This document shows, piece by piece, positions 43,941-55,143 of a stretch of 64,000 bases of DNA. The DNA comes from Piezodorus guildinii. Lineage: Eukaryota > Arthropoda > Insecta > Hemiptera > Pentatomidae. The translations under genes and the position numbers were made by a program. The stretch is taken from assembly GCA_023052935.1 (NCBI GenBank), contig CM041294.1:10712414-10776413 (forward strand). Direction: 5' to 3'. The notes below the pieces were generated by a model. That model saw only the letters and a program-made list of their open reading frames with translations. It was not told where the DNA came from and ran no database searches. Every line of letters starts with the position of its first letter. Position 1 is the first letter of the stretch.

Positions 43941-46900
43941 TTGGCATACAAAATTGCAAATTTGATGAAACCAGTATACAATTAGGAAGGGAAGAAATGA
44001 TATTATTCCATTTCAGAATTTTAAAATGCACCCATAGCTACCTGTTTTGTGCTTGACAAGCCTCCATTCTGTAGTACAAAGGCCATGATGTAACCATGAA
44101 TAGGAAGAAAACCAAGCACGAGGTTGAGAGAAAAGCTCTGGAAACGCCTGAAGTCCTCTTTTCTCCCAGTGGTGTGCCATCTGTGTTAACAATTCCAAAT
44201 GCTCATTGTAAATACTGTACATACCTCAGCATAGTTTTAAAGTATATTTTTTATTTGATTATTTTCTTCCATTAAATATTTATTTTATGATTTTTATTGC
44301 TAGGTTTTACTTAAATTATGTTTCTGTAAATATCATATGAATGAATCTCAAAGCTATTTTCAATGTCCTCTATAAGACAGGATGAAATATAATTCAATAC
44401 TTTACACAATATTGTTTTTAGGAATATCTAATAAAAAACTATATTTCATTAATTATAGCTATAATTTTAATATTGTATAAATCTATGTGTGCTTTTAAAA
44501 TCTCAATTTATTTTGTTATGATATATATAAATATGAACATTTTTTAAAAAGATATTTCACCTTTCAGGTAATTTTACTTTATCTAAATAATCCTGCAAAT
44601 GTATGCCTCCAAGCTACAAATACTTACTTCTGTCTTCAATGAGACAAATTTTAATATTACTGAATTAAAATTGTTTTTAAATTAAAATTATAGCATTACA
44701 TGCAAATTTCTATAACTTACTTTAACTATCTAATTATTAATGGAACAAATAAAAAGAAATATTGAAAATGTTATATTTTGCTAATTACATTTCATAAAAT
44801 TATTGTCATTTCCATTTATATCCCATTAGACCTATGTGATATTGATAAAAGACATACATCATAACAAACTACAACATATATTAAACACCTATTGCTGTAC
44901 ACACAGTATAGCCTCTTTAGCTTACATAATTGAAGTTGATAAGTACAGAAAATGTTGGACTATAGAGTAAACCCCTCCACTAATAAAAAAAAAAAAAACT
45001 GTTCCTGGATCAAAGGTATAACATCGCATAATTCTAATAGAATTTCAATACAGTTAATAATACAAGGCAAAATTATAAATATTTATACTAAATGAGAGTG
45101 ATCAATAATAAACAAAACAATCAGCATTTAAAATTTAATTATTTATAATGAAAATAGTTTTTTCTTAATTTTTTATAGGTCAATACATTTTTTTTTTTAA
45201 ATTATATCTAGATATATGGAACTACAATAAATGCTGAAATTTAAATCATTTCAACATATATTATTGGGACCAAAGTGGATTTATTTACTTTTTTAACTCT
45301 TTAATAACCATAAATATTGATTAATAACAGTTTGCAACCTCATAGGGATGCTTTGATACATTTAAATTAGCATGTACAGCTGTTCTTAAATTTATGTTTG
45401 CTCTGAATGCTAAATGATTTTGTTCACTGTATTTATTACCTTTAGTATGGTTGAAAAATGAAGTTTAGGAATCGAGAACATTACCAAAGGAATATAAAAC
45501 AAACTCATTAAATATAATGTACTCTTTCAAACCATTTTCTTCAGATTAATCTTTGTAAAATTACACCTCATGAATGATTAATGACCCTTCAAACTACTGT
45601 AAAGATACTATCAATCTGTCTTCACAAGATTGTTTCTTTCGAACCTGCTTGAATTTCTCAAATGTCTAATTAATTTCACAATACTTGAGCAGAAATAAAA
45701 GAATTTTTAATTTAAAGCAAGAATTTTTAATTAAGTTTTCTTAATTAGTGGACAATAATTATGAAATAAGTCCTAACATTATAACTTTTTACCCACCCAT
45801 CTTCTATACTTCAAATCAGATAAATAGTACATCGAGAGAACATAGACATCTCTGTAAATGTAATCGATCTGCATTATTGGTACTTAATCAACATAGGCAA
45901 TATTAAATATTATCTAATTTGATTGCTTACATATTTGTGGTAGGTTATAATAGATTCTCTATTAATAGTAGAGTTCTCATTGTCAACATATAGATAAAAT
46001 TATACAACTGAATACATAAATTTACATAACTTTAAGATATACTATTTAAAACATAATCCCAAAATATAAAATGATTTAAGTCTTAAGATATGCTATTTAA
46101 TCTACCATAAATCATAACCAATTAATTGAAAAGTTGGAATGTATGTTTTGGTTATAGAGTATACCTTGAAGAAATACAAAACCTGAATTTATGCATTGCA
46201 CACTTCTTCCTAACATTTATATTTGTATAGAGAAAAATATGCAATTACGTTTTCTGTTAATAATACAATAGTAAATATTGCACTACACAAAGGAATTAAC
46301 ATAGCTGATATGAATTATAAATACTTCAGGCATTTGAAATTTCGATTTCTTACAGGACCATTTTCAAATTATGAATTACTGTACAACGCCCTGATCATAA
46401 AATTAAACTATTCGGTATAGCAGCTTCCAAAACGTTTTCTCACCATTTGTTTGTTTTCAAGTTGTGGGCGATCATGCGCAGTATATCTGTTGGAACCAAA
46501 ACAATATATTGCGCATGCTTGGTCTAACAATTAAGCAAGGAGAAAACAACTTTAAACCGTTTCTGAAGACATATAACTAATTTTAAATGTATTATAAAAA
46601 GTATTGTTTTTACTTCAGTAAATAAAAAAGTAATTTTTAAACATACAAAAACACGTCTTTTAACTTGTATTTAAAATAATTATTTTATTGTTGTATACAT
46701 ACAAAATATGAATTGATGATCATTCGACTTTAAAACAACTTTAATATAAAATTAAAAATATATATTATATCTAAAATAATCTTCCTATACTTATTAATGT
46801 TTAATCTTGTAATTTAAATCTTAGTTTCATATGTTTTCTAACAATAGGGTTAGTGAGGTGTGGGCCAGCCTGTAAGAGAAACCAAACGTAACCTGACATG

Positions 46901-47534
46901 TCGAATTTTGTGGTAGTTGTATGAGCTGTGCTATTGTTTAAAAGTGGAATACATTCAAAACACTATTAATCCTCATTTTTGCCAAGAATATTTCACATAT
47001 TCTGTACAAAGGTGAGTACTATTCTGCCATACTCCAGTTGATAAATGTTAAAGCTTTTATGTATTAAAATTAATTTCAAAAACTATATTTATCATGTAAA
47101 CATTTTCCTCGTTCTTGAACTTATTTATTTACGTTTTAACTATTTTAATCATTTAAAAAATTTAAGAATCTATTATCTATGATATAATTTCTTCGCAGTT
47201 AGCTTTGGTTTAGTGTCTAACGAATAATTAGATATATTAAAATTCAATTTAGGTTATGGAAAAGGTGAAATACATATATATTAGTGTTTTGATTTAATTG
47301 TTTTCCCAATTGGTAATTAATAAAAATATGCATTTATTAACTATATCTAAAATGAAAGTAGTTTTTACTATCCTGATTTCCTTTTAATGAATTCAGTTTT
47401 AAGCAGCAATAGTAATAGTCTAATATGCAGGATCTTAAATTAATGTTTTCATTATTTATTTTTTTGTTAAAAAAAAAATACATCCCTGACATTTTTTATT
47501 AAATTATTTTGGTTCTATATTATTAAGATATTCC
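43941..47534. other. AT-rich desert, no gene supported
   Basis: This is the longest repeat-poor stretch of the window. A minus-strand frame of 69 codons at 44013-44222 (MAHHWEKRGLQAFPELF) is somewhat GC-richer, but other frames are open too and there is no domain. An imperfect hairpin with CATGCGC near its centre lies at about 46436-46566. Confidence 0.4.
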
Positions 47535-47955
47535 ATAAAGTTAGAATCGGTCATAATTACTCCGAGAAATTTGAGGTGCGATCGGGTTTGTAACTGGATG
47601 CCTCCCTTTAACCTGTTTTATTTAATATAGCTTTAGAATATGTCATAGAAAAGGCGATGTGTACCGAGAAAGGTTGAAATATTGGTGATAAGATTCCTGT
47701 TTTAGGGTATGCCGATGATTTGGTACTGCTAGGTGAAGACACGGAAACTATACAATTAAATACAAGTGTGTTAATAATAACCGGTAAAGAAATAGGGCTT
47801 GAAATAAATACCGATTAGACGAAATATGTGATTAGTAGCAGACACGGTGGCGATCTTATTGATATTGATATATCAGGGCATACTTTTGAACACGTAGAGA
47901 AATTCAAGTATTTAGGTTCAACGATAACAAGAAAAAAATGAAGTCCAGGAAGAAA
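47535..47955 (+). mobile_element. RTE-like LINE fragment with YADD box
   Basis: The translation gives VRIGHNYSEKFEVRSGL, LFNIALEYVIEKAM, GYADDLVLLGEDTETIQL and FKYLGSTITRKK, with in-frame stops. The catalytic YADD is preserved. The same element is represented by scraps at 61800-61920 and 62470-62535. Confidence 0.8.
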
Positions 47956-48430
47956 TAAAGTCCCGGACTCGTTGGGCAGGTGTAAGTGGAACATTATTTG
48001 ATGGCAGTTGTGGGCATGATGTTGAGGATTAAGGTTTAAGGTAATCTCTTAGGTCTCACTTTGACACAATTCTGCAATGGATTCTAGGTGTGGCTGCAGT
48101 GCTTGGTGCGTCATTGCTTACTGATGATGATAAAGGTGTCATCTCCGCATGTGGCGAGGGCAGTGGAGGCGAAATAGATACTTAAGAGACATATTTTATT
48201 TGGTGGTGACGTGAAATTTTAGGCCAGTCATCTCAATTACAGTAATTCATGTTAGAGACCTTGCATTTAGGCCTAAGCGGCGGCACATCATTAGTTTCCT
48301 TATACCTATTATTATAAAACTGCTAAATCTATCCTCATTAGTGAAATCTGCAAGATTTCTGATTTTCTTACAGTTTGAGCAAGCAAGGAAGTAGGTTTTA
48401 ATAGTCTGTAAGCGTTTAATTGAATACCGG
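47956..48430. other. No gene seen
   Basis: Probably a continuation of the decayed LINE in its first 200 bases (GAGGATTAAGG, CAATGGATTCTAGGTGTGGC), then unassigned. Confidence 0.3.
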
Positions 48431-50075
48431 TATATAGCTTTTTTCAGTCAAATTCATAATTTTTTCAGTCAATTTCATAATTTCTTGTACCCATTTTATA
48501 AAGTTAATTTAATGAGGTTTTGCTACCAAGAACTTAAATTTTTATTAAATCTCGTTGTTGTTTATCCATTTATCGTCACTTTATGTTACTGTGCTTAATC
48601 CGACGGTGCAGCGGGAGTCCTAAGTTTTTCCTATCCAGGTTTACTCTTAAGTAAACCTGGGTAGGCAAAACTTAGGGATCTTTTACGAGTTCCACTTATT
48701 AAACCTTTTAAGAGTCATCTGTGGTGCACAAATATAGAAGGATCTGCTGGTTTTAGACTTGCGACCTTAAGCATAGAAGGCTGTTATGCTAGCCACTACT
48801 CCACAGGTGACCCTAAATGCATTCAACAAGGTGTTTGAATCTTCCGGGTTTAAATACGTGACTTTGGACATATTAATCTTTAACTCCTTGCTGAATACAT
48901 CCAGGGTCACCTGTGGATTAGTGGCTAGCATAACAGCCTCTTTTAAAGGACGAAATAACCAAGAATTTTTACTCCCTAAAAGCAAATATAGGGCCATCTG
49001 ATAGGTATGAACTAGTGATCTAGTGGATAAAAGGATGTTATGCTAGCCACTGCACCACAGGTGACCCTCGATGCATTAAAAAAGAATGTTTAAATCTGCC
49101 GGGTTAGAACCCGTGACCTTAGACATATTAATCCTTAACACCTTTTTGAATGCATAAAGGGTCACCTGTGGAGTAGTGGCTAGCAAAACAGCCTCTTTTA
49201 AAGGACAGAATAACCATGGATGTTTACTCCCTAAAAGGAAATATAGGGCCATATGCTTGTTTTGAACTTTCAAAACGGTGTTAAGGATTAATATGTCTAA
49301 GGTCACAGTTTCAAACCCGGCAGATTTAAACATTCTTTTTTAATGCATCGAGGGTCACCTGTGGAGTAGTGGCTAGCATAACATCCTTCTATCCCCTATA
49401 TCGCGAGTTCATACTTGGCAGATGGCCCTATGTTTGTTTTTAGGGAGTAAAAATCCTTGGTTATTTCGTCCTTTAAAAGAGGCTTTTATGCTAGCCACTA
49501 ATCCACAGGTGACCCTGGATGTATTAAGCAAGGAGTTAAAGATTAATATGTCCAAAGTCACGTGTTTAAACCCGGAAGATTCAAACACCTTGTTGAATGC
49601 ATTTAGGGTCACCTGTGGAGTAGTGGCTAGCATAACAGCCTTCTATGCTTAAGGTCGCAAGTCTAAAACCAGCAGATCCTTCTATATTTGTGCACCACAG
49701 ATGACTCTTAAAAGGTTTAATAAGTGGAACTCGTAAAAGATCCCTAAGTTTTTCCTACCCAGGTTTACTTAAGAGTAAACCTGGATAGGAAAAACTTAGG
49801 ACTCCCGCTGCACCGTCGGATTAAGCACAGTAACATAAAGTGACGATAAATGGATAAACAACAACGAGATTTAATAAAAATGTTAAGTTCTTGGTAGCAA
49901 AACCTCATTAAATTAACTTTATAAAATGGGTACAAGAAATTATGAATTTGACTGAAAAAAATATATGAATTTGACTGAAAAAATTATGAATTTGACTGAA
50001 AAAATTATGAATTTGATTGAAAAAATTATGAATTTGACTGAAAAAATTATGAATTTGACTGAAAAAAGCTATATA
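48431..50075. mobile_element. Foldback element FB1 built from inverted SINE-A heads with 21-bp repeat arms
   Basis: The ends TATATAGCTTTTTTCAG and CTGAAAAAAGCTATATA are inverted. Inside each end lie tandem 21-bp units (core CAGTCAAATTCATAA): two on the left and about six on the right. The next inward parts (GTTAATTTAATGAGGTTTTG, SINE-A tail and body) are inverted copies of each other. The centre (about 48780-49640) holds seven tRNA-like heads (GGTCACCTGTGGAGTAGTGG) in both orientations. There is no transposase. Confidence 0.85.
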
Positions 50076-50296
50076 TCATATTTTAGTAGAAATATCGATT
50101 TATTTAGAAATCAATACATTAACAGAATACCTTTCTGCAAAAACATATGTTGATTCTGAGGTTAATGAAAGGTACAGGTTTATAATTGAAACTGTTTATT
50201 TAGAAGTAATTCAAATATTTACGGAAAATAGAAGTGAATCGGAATAAATAGTTGTTATTTAAAAACCTCTTCTAAATGGTTCTAAATAGTAGATGT

Positions 50297-50426
50297 GTTC
50301 CCTCGTCGCTTTGAGGTCGGGTAGAGCATGCGCTGTACACCTGTTCCGTTCCAACAGATCCCGACCAGAACGATGAACGAGAGCTCTGTCAGATCTCTAA
50401 ACAAAAATATAAAGCGATGAGGGAAC
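50297..50426. repeat. Hairpin element of about 130 bp upstream of Nap1
   Basis: The ends GTTCCCTCGTCGCTTT and AAAGCGATGAGGGAAC are inverted repeats with 15 of 16 bases matching. Inside are GGTCGGG/CCCGACC and CTGTT/AACAG pairs and the motif GCATGCGC. Confidence 0.7.
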
Positions 50427-50919
50427 AGACCTCACGGGTAAATCAATGTGTAATTTTCCCATTGTGGTTTATTTATTGTCACTTTCGATAATCCATATCA
50501 GCCTTCTTGACAAGCGTTGCTACGAAACAGAATCATGTTCGGTCTTTATTGTACAGTTGTTGTTGTATCTTAACATTTTCTTAGTATACTTAGGATGAAA
50601 ATATTTTTATTTTCCATTATATATATATTTTTTGAATTAATGTATTGAACATTTTGTTTGTGTGTTTACAAAATACTGTTTAATAAAATTACGAGAACTA
50701 GTCAGGTTATTATTTGTAGCCATATGGTTTGTTTTTATACGATTGATTTGGGTTGTTAATTGTCATATGAAAGCTTAAAGTATTGAAGGTGTTTTGAAAT
50801 AGTTTATTTGATACTGTTGTAACAGTATTGATACATTCTATTGGGAACGTTTCCGTTTCATTAGAGTGTTGGATAGACGATGGCTATGACTTGAAACTTT
50901 TTTGGTAGGCTCAAGTTTG

Positions 50920-50936
50920 TTTTTCAACTTTTCAGG
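50920..50936 (+). promoter_or_regulatory. Probable splice acceptor in the Nap1 5' untranslated region
   Basis: The T-rich tract TTTTTCAACTTTTCAG ends at 50935, 19 bases before the Nap1 ATG. It is a strong acceptor match and suggests a non-coding first exon upstream. I could not identify the matching donor with confidence. Confidence 0.4.
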
Positions 50937-50954
50937 AAAGCGTAGTTGAGAAGA

Positions 50955-52004
50955 ATGCCGACAGAAGACTACAAAGAAGCCGACGAAAACGAGGACGAGG
51001 ATCTGTCTAGGAGGCCGATACCGCTCTACCAGATCCTCCCCACTCCCATCCGCAAGAGGATTAAGGCCTTGAAGAAGTTGCAATTCCAGACCATCCAGCT
51101 GGAGGCCAAGTTCTTCTGCGACGTCCACAAGCTCGAAGGCAAGTACAGCAAGGCCTTCGCGCAGCTGTACCAGAAGAGAGAGAACATCGTCAAGGGCACC
51201 GTGGAGCCCACTGATGAGGACTGCGACTTCAACGAAGGGTACGACACCCCGGACGACGAGGAGCCCGTCATCAAGGAACTGCGGAGCAAGCTGACCATCA
51301 CCAAGCTCGTGGAAGACGGGGCCACCGGGATACCAGAGTTCTGGCTCACGGTCTTCAAGAACATCGACATCCTCAACGACATGATCCAGTCCCACGACGA
51401 GCCCATCCTCCGCCACCTCATCGACATCACCTCCTCTCTCCGGGACGACGAGCGCATGGGCTTCGTCCTCCACTTCCACTTCTCCCAGAACCCCTACTTC
51501 ACCAACACCGTCCTCACCAAGGAGTACCAGATGAAGTGCGCCCCTGACCCGGAGAGCCCTTGGACCTTCGAGGGCCCAGAGATAATCGGAGCTTCCGGGT
51601 GCACCATCAACTGGAACAAGGGGATGAACGTGACGGTGAAGACTGTGCAGAAGAGGCAGAAGCACAAGTCCGGAGGAGCAGTGAGAACCATCATCAAGAC
51701 CGTCCAGAACTCGTCCTTCTTCAACTTCTTCACCCCGCCGACGATCCAGGAGGACCAGGAGGGCACTGAAGAGATCCAGGAGTTGCTGGAGAACGACTAC
51801 GAGATCGGGAGCTTCATCCGGGAGAAGATCATCCCGCACGCCGTCCTCTACTACACGGGCGAGGCGGTGGACATCGAGACGGAGGAGGAGATGGAAGAGG
51901 ACGAGGAAGGTCGTGACAACGAGGACGAGTCGGAAGAAGGAGAGTCCCAGGGGAAGCAGGACTCGGAGGAGGGCAGCGCGGAGGGGGAGACTGACGACGA
52001 GTAG
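50955..52004 (+). CDS. Nap1: Nucleosome assembly protein 1 (NAP family histone chaperone), single coding exon
   Basis: The 349-residue protein covers the whole NAP fold. The N-terminus is acidic; a helical dimerisation region follows (IRKRIKALKKLQFQ, then EAKFFCDVHKLEGKY). Next comes the central earmuff domain with FWLTVFKN, GFVLHFHFSQNPYF and the hallmark SSFFNFFTPP. The acidic tail of about 50 residues is rich in E and D. NAP1 proteins chaperone H2A-H2B and shuttle between cytoplasm and nucleus. The length is close to the usual 350-400 residues and there is no internal stop. The start is the first ATG in frame; the open frame extends only a few codons further upstream. Animal Nap1 genes normally have several coding introns, so an uninterrupted frame suggests a retrocopy, or a lineage that lost its introns. 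The codons are GC-rich, unlike the flanks. No poly(A) tract or target duplication remains visible. Confidence 0.93.
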   Translation: MPTEDYKEADENEDEDLSRRPIPLYQILPTPIRKRIKALKKLQFQTIQLEAKFFCDVHKLEGKYSKAFAQLYQKRENIVKGTVEPTDEDCDFNEGYDTPDDEEPVIKELRSKLTITKLVEDGATGIPEFWLTVFKNIDILNDMIQSHDEPILRHLIDITSSLRDDERMGFVLHFHFSQNPYFTNTVLTKEYQMKCAPDPESPWTFEGPEIIGASGCTINWNKGMNVTVKTVQKRQKHKSGGAVRTIIKTVQNSSFFNFFTPPTIQEDQEGTEEIQELLENDYEIGSFIREKIIPHAVLYYTGEAVDIETEEEMEEDEEGRDNEDESEEGESQGKQDSEEGSAEGETDDE

Positions 52005-52039
52005 CGTATAGAGTATGTAGTCATGTTCAAATTGGGGAG

Positions 52040-52045
52040 AATAAA
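52040..52045 (+). promoter_or_regulatory. Poly(A) signal of Nap1
   Basis: AATAAA lies 35 bases after the Nap1 stop codon, in sequence that is AT-rich again. Confidence 0.55.
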
Positions 52046-52744
52046 CTATAGTACTCTAGTCTACTTCATTCATAACTATACTTGTATCTCTTAAGTCTCC
52101 ATTCATCAACTTCATTCATATATAGAATTATCAATGGTTGACCGTGAAATGAATATTGAAGAAGATAAGGCAGGGGTGGCAGTCAAGAAAGGGACAGGAA
52201 GTAGTGATATTAATAGTTCCTTCACTGATTTCTCTTCTAGTTTTGACCGCTACACGAACCATCTCATCCTTGATATTCATTCATATTAATACATTAATCA
52301 TTTTCAATATGAGGTTTATTCCCTGATATTTTCATTTATTTTTATTTTTTTAGAGATAATTCCGGATATGTATAATTGATTTTTTTTTTGTTCCGGTGAG
52401 GTAGTGTTGGAACGTACTGCGCATGTCCTGCCTTATCTATAAACTTGGAGGGAATTATTGATAAGAATTTTCTCCTTATACGTACCTAACCAAGTTCAGC
52501 CATAATTTTACTGTTACATCTTTAACTTTAATCTTTTAATTTCCTTAAACTTAAGAGAAGGATGCCCTTAATGGTGGTGAAAACCCTATCAAAATCCGTC
52601 CAGGGGCTTAGAAGGAGTTAGGGGGAACGAATAAATATAAAATGATAACGCGATTTCGGTTTCCACTAACTCCTTCTGAACCACAAGACGGATTTTGATA
52701 CGGTTTTCATTTCACCATCATTAAGGGCATTCTTTCCAGAAGGT
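52046..52744. other. No gene; short hairpin element at 52555-52740
   Basis: Arms of about 65 bases (GCCCTTAATGGTGGTGAAAA, TATCAAAATCCGTC, AGAAGGAGTTAG) are inverted around about 52645. This looks like a MITE-type hairpin. Confidence 0.6.
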
Positions 52745-52960
52745 TTATAAGTAAAATATTTTGCAATTTGGTTTTTCTTTGATCGGCAAAAATACATTTT
52801 CTGTAACCAAGTCGTCAAAAACATATTTCTGAAATAGTAACATCGGTGTATGATATACCGTGGAAAAGCGCAAGAATTTAAAAAAGTTTATGTACAATAA
52901 AAAGAAATTGTAAGAGTTGATATTAAGTTGTTGAAAGCTCATAAACTTATGAGATTATGT
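52745..52960 (-). mobile_element. Helentron-like internal fragment, H16
   Basis: TGTATGATATACCGTGGAAA and nearby sequence match the family's left half in reverse. It is strongly diverged. Confidence 0.45.
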
Positions 52961-53329
52961 TATCTCTAATGTTATGATGAGGAAGGTTATAGTGAACGTA
53001 CAGGTTATATTATTGCATACAGTACTGGAGATTTCACAAATAATATTAAGTAGCATATGTTATGTAAGTTGTAAAAATAAATAGAAGCTTGTTAAAAAAT
53101 AACGTTGCTGATAATAAATTATACTTTTAGATCATTTAATAAAAACTTTAATTTCACTGTAAACTAAACGGGACTCCCATGGAAAGTAAATTAACTTGTA
53201 AAATATTCATTTGCAATATAAAATATTGATATACTGAACAAAACATGAACCGTTTAGCATAACAAACAAATAAACTTAACCAATGTTTGATATTTGACCA
53301 ATTTATATATTTTTTATAATGAAGTGCTA
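52961..53329. other. No gene seen
   Basis: AT-rich, nothing recognised. Confidence 0.35.
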
Positions 53330-53452
53330 CCTACAACTGGGTAGTTCTTCCTCAAGACATTTTCATGACTTTTTATTTTCATTCTACATATTTACTTATT
53401 GTATTCTTTAGTACAGTTGTAAATTACTATACATTACATTAAAAAAAAAAAA
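53330..53452 (+). mobile_element. LINE 3' end fragment
   Basis: GCTACCTACAACTGGGTAG, TTACTTATTGTA and GTACAGTTGTAAATT followed by an A-tract match the 3' UTR of the LINE at 2849-3295. Confidence 0.75.
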
Positions 53453-53667
53453 TATTTTCTATTTCTGCCGGTGATTAAATATAATAAAGAATGGTCGTTA
53501 TATAATAAAGATAATATTTTATTGCTAATTGCACTTTTTTGTTACGATGAACGCATACTTCCAATGCGATAAACTCTTAATCGGTCAAACTAAAGTTTTT
53601 TAAACATTAATGACATCACATTTTAATTGCACCCTGACGAAGCAAGGGCGGTTCGCATGTTTTATAT

Positions 53668-53955
53668 ATATTTATTTATTTAACGTCACTTGATGCTACT
53701 ATGGCTAATCGGACGATGCTACAGTGGGAGTTTTAAATTTTGCCTATCCAGGTTTTATTAGGATAGGGATCTTTAACGAGTACCTGACATCGCACAGGCT
53801 CGGGACCACCTTTTAACGTCCCCTCCGAAGGACGGTGTAACTAAGTATTTTTTACTCCCATTAAAAAATCCTAGGACCACCTGCGGATTTGAACCCGTGA
53901 CCTTTGGCATGGGAGGCTGTTACGCTAGCCACCCAGCTACAAGTGATCCCAGTTT
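53668..53955 (-). mobile_element. SINE-A copy, full length
   Basis: In reverse: TTTATTTATTTAACGTCACT, CGGACGATGCTACAGTGGG, CTGACATCGCACAGGCTCGG, the B box complement GGATTTGAACCCGTGACC, and GGAGGCTGTTACGCTAGCC. Confidence 0.88.
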
Positions 53956-54004
53956 TATATATATTTAGAAAGAGAGAGGGGAGAGAGAGATTCCCAGTTG
54001 TAGG

Positions 54005-54112
54005 AACACATTTATAATTTTGGCAAAAAGATGTATAGCCAAGCTAGGCTCTATTTGTATGGGGAAGCCCCAAAGACAAAATAAAATTTCTATTCTATTC
54101 TATTCATTTATA
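54005..54112 (+). mobile_element. LINE 3' end with TATTC-repeat tail
   Basis: ATGGGGAAGCCCCAAAGACA then AAATAAAATTTC and (TATTC)n is a typical CR1/Jockey-type 3' terminus. It is severely 5'-truncated. Confidence 0.55.
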
Positions 54113-54636
54113 ATTTTGAGGCTATTCCTTGGAGAATGTTGAATTTAAAAAATGTTAGACACCATAATATTCAACAAAGCCTTAATTATATATATATATT
54201 TTGATTAAATTTATCTTTATCTAGATTTAGGTAAAACCTATTTTATTGCCTTATCGAATTAACGTTTTATCTTTTTACTGCACGTTTATTTATTTTTAAT
54301 CAGAGTTCTTAGCTTCATAAAACTAGATCAGGTGCTAAGCTTTCCGTGTATTATGGTTGTAAATTAATAAATAAAAGTATATAAATGGGTCGTCTGGTAA
54401 ATACCAGCTTTGGCGGATGCGAAATATTACATAAATGAATAAAAATATTAGTTCTTTGTCCCTAGTTTGGTTTCGACCGTGTCTTCAACTTCTTCAGCAA
54501 CGTTTCATCTGACATACTGCAGACCTCTTCACGTCCTGAAGTTTATTTAAATCTAGAACCTAGTTTTCTGGGCAGATGATGACTTCTCCATACCCTTCAT
54601 ATTTGATTGGTGGACCGTCGTATTCGGTTCTGGTTT
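54113..54636. other. No gene seen
   Basis: AT-rich, unassigned. Confidence 0.35.
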
Positions 54637-55143
54637 GTTTCTTCATTTAACTTCTTCTTCTTCAATTGGCGCGACAGGCCGCGGAGATCCTTCGTCGAGC
54701 GATGTAGATTCCAAATCGTGATTCTTAATTATATGTTATAGGGTGGGGACATTACTCCCTAAGCATATTTTTGTAAAAAGAAACCAGTTGGCTGACGGTC
54801 TAACATACCCAGGGTTGTGAGTGAATCCCATTTAATTATATGCTTGAAAAAGCCCTCCCGGGACTGATAACGTTTGACCTAGCTGGAGGCGTGCTAGCCA
54901 CATCGTCGCAGGCTCGGATAATCGGATGATGATACATTGGGACTCTTAAATTATGCTTATCCACGTTTAATTGGAATAGGAATCATTAACGAGTAGCTCA
55001 TATCGTACAGACTAGGGACCACCATTTTAAGTCCCTCCGAAGAACGGCTTAACTCATTATTTATACCCCAAATCCTATAACCATTAGCCCGCAAAATTGG
55101 TCATTACGACTGTTGTGCTAGCCACTACACCACAGGTGTGACC
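54637..55143 (-). mobile_element. SINE-A copy interrupted by SINE-C
   Basis: The SINE-A tail complement CTTCATTTAAC is split by SINE-C (about 54650-54917) and resumes at GGATAATCGGATGATGATAC. It ends GCTAGCCACTACACCACAGG. Confidence 0.75.
54650..54917 (-). mobile_element. SINE-C copy nested in SINE-A
   Basis: It begins TTCTTCTTCTTCAATTGGCG then CGACAGGCC. It shares ATTACTCCCTA and GTGAGTGAATCCC with 40928-41210. The B box region is degraded. Confidence 0.75.

Larger units (their letters stand above)
50076..50954. other. 5' flank of Nap1
   Basis: It contains the hairpin element at 50297-50426, AT-rich DNA, and the putative acceptor at 50935. No TATA box was identified with confidence. Confidence 0.4.

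Noticed and set aside
44013..44222. 69-codon minus-strand exon candidate
   Set aside because: Other frames are also open, splice sites are weak and no domain is recognised.
49965..50153. Repeat protein MNLTEKI and its counterpart QIHNFFS at 57209-57424
   Set aside because: Both are translations of the 21-bp arm repeats of the foldback elements.
50838..51839. 333-codon frame opposite Nap1
   Set aside because: It is a shadow of the GC-rich Nap1 coding strand, with low-complexity V/L/D composition and no domain.
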